This document shows, in pieces, positions 1 through 10,200 of a stretch of 63,569 nt of DNA. Source of the stretch: Nemertoderma westbladi (lineage: Eukaryota > Xenacoelomorpha > Nemertodermatida > Nemertodermatidae); assembly GCA_032718475.1 (NCBI GenBank), contig JAUCBJ010004888.1, positions 1-63,569 of the forward strand. The letters run 5' to 3'. The notes beneath the pieces are model-generated. The model was not told where the DNA came from, searched no databases, and was given only the letters and a program-made list of their open reading frames with translations. Position 1 is the stretch's first letter. Every line of letters starts with the position of its first letter. The translations under genes were made by a program, and so were the position numbers.

Positions 1-1163
1 TGACTTCTTCAAGGCCTTTGATTCAGTCTCTCGCTCACGTATGTTCAGCATACTTTCATTATATGGGATTCCTGATGAAATTATTGCAGCAATCAGATCA
101 GTATACGATGGTTCGACAACATTTGTGTCTACTGTTGACGGTGACACAGAACCATTTGAAGTGTTATGGGGCGTCCTCCAAGGAGACACACTTGCACCAT
201 TCTTGTTCATTATTGTGGTTGACTATGTTCTACGCATGTCCTTAGATCATCATAATGATGATGGGGTGATAATAACTCCACCTACTGGCTCCAGAAGTCG
301 AGGAAATCCTGCCAAGTACCTAACTGATCTAGACTTTGCTGATGACTTAGGAGTACTCTCAGAATCATTAGAGGGAGCCCAACGGCTCCTCAGCTCATTA
401 GAACATGCTGCTTCTAGTGTTGGTCTTTTTATTAACTCCAGAAAGACCAAAATTCTGACAGTTAACTTTGAAAGTCCTCAGCAAGTCTCTGATCGGATGA
501 GCATAAGCTCAAAGGATGGTATGCTTGAGCATGTGGACGACTTCTGTTACCTGGGATCATGGATCCGGAAGTCAGGTGAGGACCTTCGAATACGTAAGGG
601 AAAGGCATGGGCAGCCTTGAATAGGCTTTCCAGGATTTGGAAGTCACCTAGAATTAATCGGAAACTTAAGGTCCGATTATTTAGAGCAGCAGTAGTTCCA
701 GTACTCCTCTACGGGAGTCCATGCTGGGCTCTAACTGCTGAGGACACCAAATCTCTGGATGGCACATTCACAAGAATGCTACGCCGGGTACATTGTGTCA
801 AGTACAATGCACACATCTCCAACCAGACACTATATAACATTGGAGGTGTCTCATTGGTTCCCCCAAGCTTGACACTAGAACAAAATCGCCTCCGCTTTGC
901 AGGACATTGCTTTCGCCGTGAGGACCAGCCAGTGCATAATCTTGTACTTTGGCAGCCTCATGGAGTGAATAAGCATGGTGGACAGCCCATGACTTTCTTG
1001 AGACGCATCTTAAAGGACACTGGCCTTAAAGATGCGGATGATCTAGCAAATGTCATGGGTGATAGGGAGTTGTGGCGGTGCAATTTTGTTGACAAGCCGG
1101 CACAGCATTCTTAAAAATGCAGCTGCAATGCAGCATGCCGATCCTAGTAGTAGTAGTAGTAGT
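1..1163 (+). mobile_element. LINE copy A, 3' part (reverse transcriptase C-terminal half)
   Basis: The window opens inside a non-LTR retrotransposon reverse transcriptase. The frame is open to the TAA at 1112-1114 and its translation is identical to that of copy B, at an offset of 4428 bp. It begins in RT motif A (DFFKAFDSV) and holds motif B (GVLQGDTLAPF), motif C (DLDFADDLG) and the C-terminal tail with the LYGSPCWAL and RLRFAGHCFR blocks that are common in LINEs of marine invertebrates. The 3' UTR is only about 30 bp and ends in a (TAG)n tail at 1145-1163 instead of poly(A), as in RTE-like elements. I call it APE-type, probably RTE-like; the clade is not certain. Its 5' part lies outside the window. 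Confidence 0.9.
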
Positions 1164-2726
1164 GTATAATATTGGTGCTCTATGGTGTACCTGTAACAGG
1201 CCTAACTCCTGTTGTATAATATTGGTGCTCTATGGTGTACCTGTAACAGGCCTAACTCCTGTTGTATAATATTGCTGCTCTATGGTGTACCTGTAACAGG
1301 CCTAACTCCTGTTGTATAATATTGGTGCTCTATGGTGTACCTGTAACAGGCCTAACACCTGTTGTATAATATTGCTGCTCTATGGTGTACCTGTAACAGG
1401 CCTAACTCCTGTTGTATAATATTGGTGCTCTATGGTGTACCTGTAACAGGCCTAACTCCTGTTGTATAATATTGCTGCTCTATGGTGTACCTGTAACAGG
1501 CCTAACACCTGTTGTATAATATTGGTGCTCTATGGTGTACCTGTAACAGGCCTAACTCCTGTTGTATAATATTGCTGCTCTATGGTGTACCTGTAACAGG
1601 CCTAACACCTGTTGTATAATATTGGTGCTCTATGGTGTACCTGTAACAGGCCTAACTCCTGTTGTATAATATTGGTGCTCTATGGTGTACCTGTAACAGG
1701 CCTAACTCCTGTTGTATAATATTGCTGCTCTATGGTGTACCTGTAACAGGCCTAACTCCTGTTGTATAATATTGCTGCTCTATGGTGTACCTGTAACAGG
1801 CCTAACTCCTGTTGTATAATATTGGTGCTCTATGGTGTACCTGTAACAGGCCTAACTCCTGTTGTATAATATTGGTGCTCTATGGTGTACCTGTAACAGG
1901 CCTAACTCCTGTTGTATAATATTGCTGCTCTATGGTGTACCTGTAACAGGCCTAACTCCTGTTGTATAATATTGGTTCTCTATGGTGTACCTGTAACAGG
2001 CCTAACACCTGTTGTATAATATTGGTGCTCTATGGTGTACCTGTAACAGGCCTAACTCCTGTTGTATAATATTGGTGCTCTATGGTGTACCTGTAACAGG
2101 CCTAACACCTGTTGTATAATATTGGTGCTCTATGGTGTACCTGTAACAGGCCTAACTCCTGTTGTATAATATTGCTGCTCTATGGTGTACCTGTAACAGG
2201 CCTAACTCCTGTTGTATAATATTGCTGCTCTATGGTGTACCTGTAACAGGCCTAACTCCTGTTGTATAATATTGGTGCTCTATGGTGTACCTGTAACAGG
2301 CCTAACACCTGTTGTATAATATTGGTGCTCTATGGTGTACCTGTAACAGGCCTAACTCCTGTTGTATAATATTGGTGCTCTATGGTGTACCTGTAACAGG
2401 CCTAACTCCTGTTGTATAATATTGCTGCTCTATGGTGTACCTGTAACAGGCCTAACACCTGTTGTATAATATTGCTGCTCTATGGTGTACCTGTAACAGG
2501 CCTAACACCTGTTGTATAATATTGGTGCTCTATGGTGTACCTGTAACAGGCCTAACTCCTGTTGTATAATATTGGTGCTCTATGGTGTACCTGTAACAGG
2601 CCTAACTCCTGTTGTATAATATTGGTGCTCTATGGTGTACCTGTAACAGGCCTAACACCTGTTGTATAATATTGGTGCTCTATGGTGTACCTGTAACAGG
2701 CCTAACTCCTGTTGTATAATATTGCT
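1163..2726. repeat. 50-bp minisatellite, about 31 copies (array 1)
   Basis: A strict 50-bp period runs from the LINE A tail to the 5' junction of LINE B. Units start GTTGTATAATATTG and end GGCCTAAC(T/A)CCT. Two sites vary between units (ATTGGTG or ATTGCTG, and AACTCCT or AACACCT), which gives each unit a readable type. The last partial unit, ending ATTGCTG, abuts the LINE B coding sequence directly. The array has no coding meaning; frames running through it are accidental. Confidence 0.97.
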
Positions 2727-5543
2727 GGACAGACTGATGAGGTTCTGATTAAGGACATGGGGGGCGGTTGGCGACTCGCCCTCGCGTCAGCAGATGATAG
2801 TGGCAATGGTGGAATTGGTCTATTGATGAATCCAACTGCACATGCAGCATTGGACAAAATAGACCAAATCTCTAACCGCATCATCCGTTGCCACTTCTCA
2901 TGTTCTGGAAGACTGGCTAAGAAGTTTCCTAAGGTGGTTCTGATTGTGTGCTATTCTCCAACTAGTGTTGCCCCTGTAGAGGAGGTGGAAAATTTCTACC
3001 ACAATCTACAAGCAGCAACTGATGGAGTGGATCAGCATGCATTCTTAACATTCCTGGGAGACTTTAATGCAAGTCTGCATCAATCACCTACATCGCCCTG
3101 GGTCTATAGCAATAGTGTTAACCGAAATTCTGTCCATCTTCAGGATTTTATCTCTGGAAATGGATTGTTTTCGGCTGGAACCCAGTTCAAGAAGCGAACT
3201 GGAAAGCTATGGACTCATAGTGGACCCAGTGGTCACAAGTCCCAGATAGACCATATTCTGTTTCGTAGGAAATACAGGAGCTCTATACAAGACTGTAATG
3301 CATTTACACTTCGACCCTTCTCCAGTGATCACCGCCTTATTGTGGCCAAGGTAAGACTTAGTCTGCGTGCTAGCAGAACAACGAAATCTGCCTTGCCACG
3401 GCATGACTGGTCCTCTCTGTTGCAACAGCCAAGTGTGAGATCCAGCTTCACACTACAGCTGAGCAACAGGTATGAGGCTCTTGCCTCTGAGGCGGCAGAT
3501 CACTGTGAGGGCTATACTGCCTTTACAGAAGCAGTTAAGTTAGCAGCTGCAGAAACAGTTCCTGTATACCCTCGAAACAGGAAAAGGGCCCCCTGGACTG
3601 ACAACAAAATTCAGAAGTGCCGAAATGACCTTCATAAGGCACAGAAAGAGTCCCGACTCAAACAGACTACAGCGGCCAAGAATGCAGTTAAGGCTGCATC
3701 TAGGTCCCTGAACAGGCAGTACTCTGTTAATCTACAGGAGCTAATAAACCAACAGGTTGATGCCATCAATGATGCTGACGACAGCAGGCAATCATCCCAG
3801 GCATGGAAATCGATCAATCTGCTTACTGGGCGGAAAAGCCAACCAACCACCAAGGTTAAGGCTGAATCACCAGCCGATCGCCTCAATGGTTGGAAAGCCC
3901 ACTTTGAAAAGCTCCTCAATAATGACAGGGTATTGCCTGATAACTTTATAGAAGTAAAAGTGTCTGAGTCTGTACTCCCAGATATTCCCATTGGCGATAT
4001 CTCCTTTGCAGAAGTGAAGGCTGCTGCAAAGAGCATTAAGACCAATCGTGCCAGTGGAGTAGATGGTGTTCCCCCTGAGGTCTTTAAAATACCTGAGTGT
4101 TTAAAGCTCATCTATCCCATCATAGTAGACATGTACCGTACAACAAGAGTCCCACAAGAAATGAAAACAAATAAGTTGGTGCCAGTTCCCAAGAAGGGCA
4201 ACCTAACACTCTATGGTTCTTTTCGGGGAATCTCATTGATCTCGATTGCTGCAAAACTATACAATAGAATTCTATTAAATCGCATCAGGGATCCCATTGA
4301 GAGACTGCTACGTGGAAATCAGAATGGGTTCCGTAAAGGTCGTGGGACCATGGAGCCCATTTTGGCACTTAGAAGGATAATTGAAGAGTTATCAAAAAAG
4401 AAAGACAGGCATCTGGCTGTTATTTTTGTTGACTTCTTCAAGGCCTTTGATTCAGTCTCTCGCTCACGTATGTTCAGCATACTTTCATTATATGGGATTC
4501 CTGATGAAATTATTGCAGCAATCAGATCAGTATACGATGGTTCGACAACATTTGTGTCTACTGTTGACGGTGACACAGAACCATTTGAAGTGTTATGGGG
4601 CGTCCTCCAAGGAGACACACTTGCACCATTCTTGTTCATTATTGTGGTTGACTATGTTCTACGCATGTCCTTAGATCATCATAATGATGATGGGGTGATA
4701 ATAACTCCACCTACTGGCTCCAGAAGTCGAGGAAATCCTGCCAAGTACCTAACTGATCTAGACTTTGCTGATGACTTAGGAGTACTCTCAGAATCATTAG
4801 AGGGAGCCCAACGGCTCCTCAGCTCATTAGAACATGCTGCTTCTAGTGTTGGTCTTTTTATTAACTCCAGAAAGACCAAAATTCTGACAGTTAACTTTGA
4901 AAGTCCTCAGCAAGTCTCTGATCGGATGAGCATAAGCTCAAAGGATGGTATGCTTGAGCATGTGGACGACTTCTGTTACCTGGGATCATGGATCCGGAAG
5001 TCAGGTGAGGACCTTCGAATACGTAAGGGAAAGGCATGGGCAGCCTTGAATAGGCTTTCCAGGATTTGGAAGTCACCTAGAATTAATCGGAAACTTAAGG
5101 TCCGATTATTTAGAGCAGCAGTAGTTCCAGTACTCCTCTACGGGAGTCCATGCTGGGCTCTAACTGCTGAGGACACCAAATCTCTGGATGGCACATTCAC
5201 AAGAATGCTACGCCGGGTACATTGTGTCAAGTACAATGCACACATCTCCAACCAGACACTATATAACATTGGAGGTGTCTCATTGGTTCCCCCAAGCTTG
5301 ACACTAGAACAAAATCGCCTCCGCTTTGCAGGACATTGCTTTCGCCGTGAGGACCAGCCAGTGCATAATCTTGTACTTTGGCAGCCTCATGGAGTGAATA
5401 AGCATGGTGGACAGCCCATGACTTTCTTGAGACGCATCTTAAAGGACACTGGCCTTAAAGATGCGGATGATCTAGCAAATGTCATGGGTGATAGGGAGTT
5501 GTGGCGGTGCAATTTTGTTGACAAGCCGGCACAGCATTCTTAA
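2712..5543 (+). CDS. LINE endonuclease-reverse transcriptase (5'-truncated ORF)
   Basis: The frame of 943 codons is open from within the upstream array to TAA 5541-5543. The first in-frame ATG is about codon 17, so the listed start is only the limit of the open frame. Domains in order: the C-terminal two thirds of an APE-type endonuclease (GDFNAS near residue 116, the catalytic SDH near residue 205), a basic linker, then reverse transcriptase from about residue 430, with motif A VDFFKAFDS (Asp near 574), motif B QGD near 633 and the FADD box at 686-689. A C-terminal region with GSPCWAL and RFAGHCFRR follows. The protein would nick DNA and prime reverse transcription of its own RNA (family knowledge). 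All RT catalytic residues are present; the endonuclease start is missing, so this copy is probably not autonomous. Confidence 0.9.
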   Translation: MYNIAGQTDEVLIKDMGGGWRLALASADDSGNGGIGLLMNPTAHAALDKIDQISNRIIRCHFSCSGRLAKKFPKVVLIVCYSPTSVAPVEEVENFYHNLQAATDGVDQHAFLTFLGDFNASLHQSPTSPWVYSNSVNRNSVHLQDFISGNGLFSAGTQFKKRTGKLWTHSGPSGHKSQIDHILFRRKYRSSIQDCNAFTLRPFSSDHRLIVAKVRLSLRASRTTKSALPRHDWSSLLQQPSVRSSFTLQLSNRYEALASEAADHCEGYTAFTEAVKLAAAETVPVYPRNRKRAPWTDNKIQKCRNDLHKAQKESRLKQTTAAKNAVKAASRSLNRQYSVNLQELINQQVDAINDADDSRQSSQAWKSINLLTGRKSQPTTKVKAESPADRLNGWKAHFEKLLNNDRVLPDNFIEVKVSESVLPDIPIGDISFAEVKAAAKSIKTNRASGVDGVPPEVFKIPECLKLIYPIIVDMYRTTRVPQEMKTNKLVPVPKKGNLTLYGSFRGISLISIAAKLYNRILLNRIRDPIERLLRGNQNGFRKGRGTMEPILALRRIIEELSKKKDRHLAVIFVDFFKAFDSVSRSRMFSILSLYGIPDEIIAAIRSVYDGSTTFVSTVDGDTEPFEVLWGVLQGDTLAPFLFIIVVDYVLRMSLDHHNDDGVIITPPTGSRSRGNPAKYLTDLDFADDLGVLSESLEGAQRLLSSLEHAASSVGLFINSRKTKILTVNFESPQQVSDRMSISSKDGMLEHVDDFCYLGSWIRKSGEDLRIRKGKAWAALNRLSRIWKSPRINRKLKVRLFRAAVVPVLLYGSPCWALTAEDTKSLDGTFTRMLRRVHCVKYNAHISNQTLYNIGGVSLVPPSLTLEQNRLRFAGHCFRREDQPVHNLVLWQPHGVNKHGGQPMTFLRRILKDTGLKDADDLANVMGDRELWRCNFVDKPAQHS

Positions 5544-5590
5544 AAATGCAGCTGCAATGCAGCATGCCGATCCTAGTAGTAGTAGTAGTA
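2727..5590 (+). mobile_element. LINE copy B, 5'-truncated, long open frame
   Basis: A nearly complete APE-type non-LTR retrotransposon lies between two 50-bp arrays. The 5' end is truncated within the endonuclease domain: the conserved N-terminal strand and the first catalytic Asn region are missing. The 3' end has a very short UTR and a (TAG)n tail at about 5573-5590. No TSD can be called because the 5' flank is repeat array. The frame is uninterrupted, so the copy is young or its source was active recently. Confidence 0.92.
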
Positions 5591-7013
5591 GTGTATAATA
5601 TTGGTGCTCTATGGTGTAGCTGTAACAGGCCTAACACCTGTTGTATAATATTGGTGCTCTATGGTGTACCTGTAACAGGCCTAACTCCTGTTGTATAATA
5701 TTGCTGCTCTATGGTGTACCTGTAACAGGCCTAACTCCTGTTGTATAATATTGGTGCTCTATGGTGTACCTGTAACAGGCCTAACACCTGTTGTATAATA
5801 TTGCTGCTCTATGGTGTACCTGTAACAGGCCTAACTCCTGTTGTATAATATTGGTGCTCTATGGTGTACCTGTAACAGGCCTAACTCCTGTTGTATAATA
5901 TTGCTGCTCTATGGTGTACCTGTAACAGGCCTAACACCTGTTGTATAATATTGGTGCTCTATGGTGTACCTGTAACAGGCCTAACTCCTGTTGTATAATA
6001 TTGCTGCTCTATTGTGTACCTGTAACAGGCCTAACACCTGTTGTATAATATTGGTGCTCTATGGTGTACCTGTAACAGGCCTAACTCCTGTTGTATAATA
6101 TTGGTGCTCTATGGTGTACCTGTAACAGGCCTAACTCCTGTTGTATAATATTGCTGCTCTATGGTGTACCTGTAACAGGCCTAACACCTGTTGTATAATA
6201 TTGGTGCTCTATGGTGTACCTGTAACAGGCCTAACTCCTGTTGTATAATATTGGTGCTCTATGGTGTACCTGTAACAGGCCTAACACCTGTTGTATAATA
6301 TTGGTGCTCTATGGTGTACCTGTAACAGGCCTAACTCCTGTTGTATAATATTGCTGCTCTATGGTGTACCTGTAACAGGCCTAACTCCTGTTGTATAATA
6401 TTGGTTCTCTATGGTGTACCTGTAACAGGCCTAACACCTGTTGTATAATATTGGTGCTCTATGGTGTACCTGTAACAGGCCTAACTCCTGTTGTATAATA
6501 TTGGTGCTCTATGGTGTACCTGTAACAGGCCTAACACCTGTTGTATAATATTGGTGCTCTATGGTGTACCTGTAACAGGCCTAACTCCTGTTGTATAATA
6601 TTGCTGCTCTATGGTGTACCTGTAACAGGCCTAACTCCTGTTGTATAATATTGCTGCTCTATGGTGTACCTGTAACAGGCCTAACACCTGTTGTATAATA
6701 TTGGTGCTCTATGGTGTACCTGTAACAGGCCTAACACCTGTTGTATAATATTGGTTCTCTATGGTGTACCTGTAACAGGCCTAACTCCTGTTGTATAATA
6801 TTGGTGCTCTATGGTGTACCTGTAACAGGCCTAACTCCTGTTGTATAATATTGCTGCTCTATGGTGTACCTGTAACAGGCCTAACTCCTGTTGTATAATA
6901 TTGCTGCTCTATGGTGTGGTGTACCTGTAACAGGCCTAACACCAGTTGTATAATATTGGTGCTCTATGGTGTACCTGTAACAGGCCTAACTCCTGTTGTA
7001 TAATATTGGTGCT
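5591..7013. repeat. 50-bp minisatellite, about 28 copies (array 2)
   Basis: This is the same 50-bp unit as array 1 and it again follows a LINE tail directly. The order of unit types in the first 11 units matches array 1 almost one for one (the first unit differs by two substitutions), so the arrays are copies of each other and not independent expansions. Near the right end one unit carries a 5-bp internal duplication (GTGTGGTGTAC, about 6914). The array ends 148 nt downstream, in gene sense, of the tomosyn exon 15 donor. Confidence 0.97.
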
Positions 7014-7161
7014 ACACCTGCACCAGTGCAGCACACTCATCTGCCGCATTATGTTCAACCTATGGAGCTAAACATAATATTTTCTTTGTTGAATAAAATA
7101 AATATTAGAAAATCAGAAACTAATGGTATTTAGGAAATAATAGTATGCTGGTAAAACGTAC

Positions 7162-7293
7162 TTTTCATTGGGACATTTAATTTATTGTCTTGATTTGGAT
7201 CCCGCCAAGGTTCCGTTCTCGAAAAATACAGAGCGCCGTTCGCATCCAGGAAGGAAACGTCTAGAAGAGCGCCTTTAATCTGGAAAATTGTGC
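7162..7293 (-). CDS. STXBP5: Tomosyn exon 15 (last in window)
   Basis: 132 nt encoding TIFQIKGALLDVSFLDANGA, then LYFSRTEPWRDPNQ and NVPMK, matching TILRLKGAILRMAFLDATG...EPW. The acceptor is TTTTTTTTAG. The donor is probably GTACGT at 7161, a weaker consensus than the others, so the 3' limit is less sure. The following exons are not in the window. Confidence 0.85.
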
Positions 7294-10200
7294 CTAAAAA
7301 AAATATTCAAGATGTTCTTTGTCATAATGTCATGTATTTCCTATATAAAATTATGTATAATAGAAATATTTATCAAATAAGGTAAATTAATTAAATCCTA
7401 ATTTTTCTTTATTAAGATTCTGTCTGGTGTAATTTGGTGTTCCCCTTGTTATTTTCTGCTCCAAATTTATCCGAATTTCCTATTTTATTAAATAATATTT
7501 CAACAGTAATAGTTTCAATATCTGTGTAGGAAGATAGTATCCAGATTATTATTGATTTTTCAAGTAAAATGGCATATTTTGTAAGAACGTTGTTGGTTGT
7601 GGCAAATATTTAAATTAACATCTTTGTAAGAAAATTGAATAAAAACAAAACTAGTGGTTGTACATGGGCGGCTTATAATTCTTTATATTACTATTCATTA
7701 TATCACTATCGGATTTATTCGTAAATATGAATATAATTAATAATTATTTGCCAAAAATATTTAAAATATCTACGAAACCCAAAGGAAGTGTCGTCGAGGA
7801 AAAATATTATCTTCCACAAAAAATTACCGGTATCATTTAGTGTATGGCGGTTAGGCTTAGGGTTAGGGGTGCGATATATACGTCTGTATGTTGACCATAT
7901 GTCATTATATTTGTTTTTGTTTGTGTTTTTTGTTTGTTTTGTTTGTATTCTTTGATGGCCCTAGGGGCCGAGAAGTAATTTGGGCTAAATGTCCTGATTC
8001 TATATTTTTTGTAGTTTATGGGGGTGTATTGTTTGTTTACTTTTAACTTAATATATACAAAAAATTACAGCCTATATTATAATAATTAATGAAGCGAATT
8101 AAATAGAAAACAAAAACAGATGAGAAAAATATTATAAGAGTAAGAGATAATTAAAAATTACAAACGATTAACACGGGAAGGGAAACTCACCACTGGGAGT
8201 GACAATTACAGGCTCAAAGATTCTCTGTTCCGTTCCAGAAGGAATATTGAGGTTTATAACTAACACGGTCCCCAAACTGGTGCCCACCCACAAACTGGGT
8301 GACAAACTGGTGTCATCTTTACATGTAAACGTCTGTATGGGAATGAATATTGAGGTTTATAACTAACACGGTCCCCAAACTGGTACCCACCCACAAACTG
8401 GGTGACAAACTGGTGTCATCTTTACATGTAAACGTCTGTATGGGAATGAATATTGAGGTTTATAACTAACACGGTCCCCAAACTGGTGCCCACCCACAAA
8501 CTGGGTGACAAACTGGTGTCATCTTTACATGTAAACGTCTGTATGGGAATGAATATTGAGGTTTATAACTAACACTGTCCCCAAACTGGTGCCCACCCAC
8601 AAAATGGGTGACAAACTGGTGTCATCTTTACATGTAAACGTCTGTATGGGAATGAATATTGAGGTTTATAACTAACACGGTCCCCAAACTGGTGCCCACC
8701 CACAAACTGGGTGACAAACTGGTGTCATCTTTACATGTAAACGTCTGTATGGGAATGAATATTGAGGTTTATAACTAACACGGTCCCCAAACTGGTGCCC
8801 ACCCACAAAATGGGTGACAAACTGGTGTCATCTTTACATGTAAACGTCTGTATGGGAATGAATATTGAGGTTTATAACTAACACGGTCCCCAAACTGGTG
8901 CCCACCCACAAACTGGGTGACAAACTGGTGTCATCTTTACATGTAAACGTCTGTATGGGAATGAATATTGAGGTTTATAACTAACACTGTCCCCAAACTG
9001 GTGCCCTGCCCACCCACAAACTGGGGTATAAATCAAGAATCGAGTGTATTTGATTTATTTAGGTCTAACAGTTACCCAAACTGGTCCCGACCAATGAACT
9101 GTGACTTACCTCAGAGAATGTGAGACATTGGACTGCTTCGCAACTCTCTTTATCCAATGAAGACATACTTGAGCTGCGACTTCTGCTAAACATGGATTCC
9201 TTATCCGTTGCTAAGAAAACAAAAAATAAATATAAATTTCAGTATGACGTCATGAAAACAAATTTAACAGAACAGATGTTATCAGAACGGAAAGTACAAA
9301 CTAAAAGTTTGTCAACATCTTTGGTTAACCGAAATGTAATACCTTGTGAAGAATATTGTTAAAATTATTTATCAATCGCAATTTTAGATTTGAGAAACCT
9401 TACCACAAATAAAACAAATGTTACAAAACGTTTATTCAGTATTCCTTTCAAAATGTCAGAACAATTGAATAAATCTTTAACTTACCAGAGAATGATGTGT
9501 TCTATAACTTACCGGAGAATGATGTGTTCTATAACTTACCGGATAATGATGTGTACTATAACTTACCGGAGAATGATGTGTTCTATAACTTACCATAATG
9601 ATGTGTTCTATAACTTACCGGAGAATGATATGTTCTATAACTTACCGGATAATGATGTGTTCTATAACTTACCGGAGAATGATGTGTTCTATAACTTACC
9701 GGAGAATGATGTGTTCTATAACTTACCGGATAATGATGTGTTCTATAACTTACCGGAGAATGATGTGTTCTATAACTTACCGGATAATGATGTGTTCTAT
9801 AACTTACCGGAGAATGATGTGTTCTATAACTTACCGGAGAATGATGTGTTCTATATAAAACTTACCGGAGAATGATGTGTTCTATATAAAACTTACCGGA
9901 GAATGATGTGTTCTATAACTTACCGGATAATGATGTGTTCTATAACTTACCGGAGAATGATGTGTTCTATAACTTACCGGAGAATGATGTGTTCTATAAC
10001 TTACCGGAGAATGACGTGTTCTATAACTTACCGGATAATTATGTGTTCTATATAAAACTTACCGGAAAATGATGTGTTCTATAACTTAGCGGAGAATGAT
10101 GTGTTCTATAACTTACCGGATAATGATGTGTTCTATAACTTACCGGAGAATGATGTGTTCTATAACTTACCGGAGAATGATGTGTTCTATAACTTACCGG

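Noticed and set aside
7905-7950. GTTTG-rich tract as a LINE or SINE tail
   Set aside because: No element body or target duplication could be found beside it.
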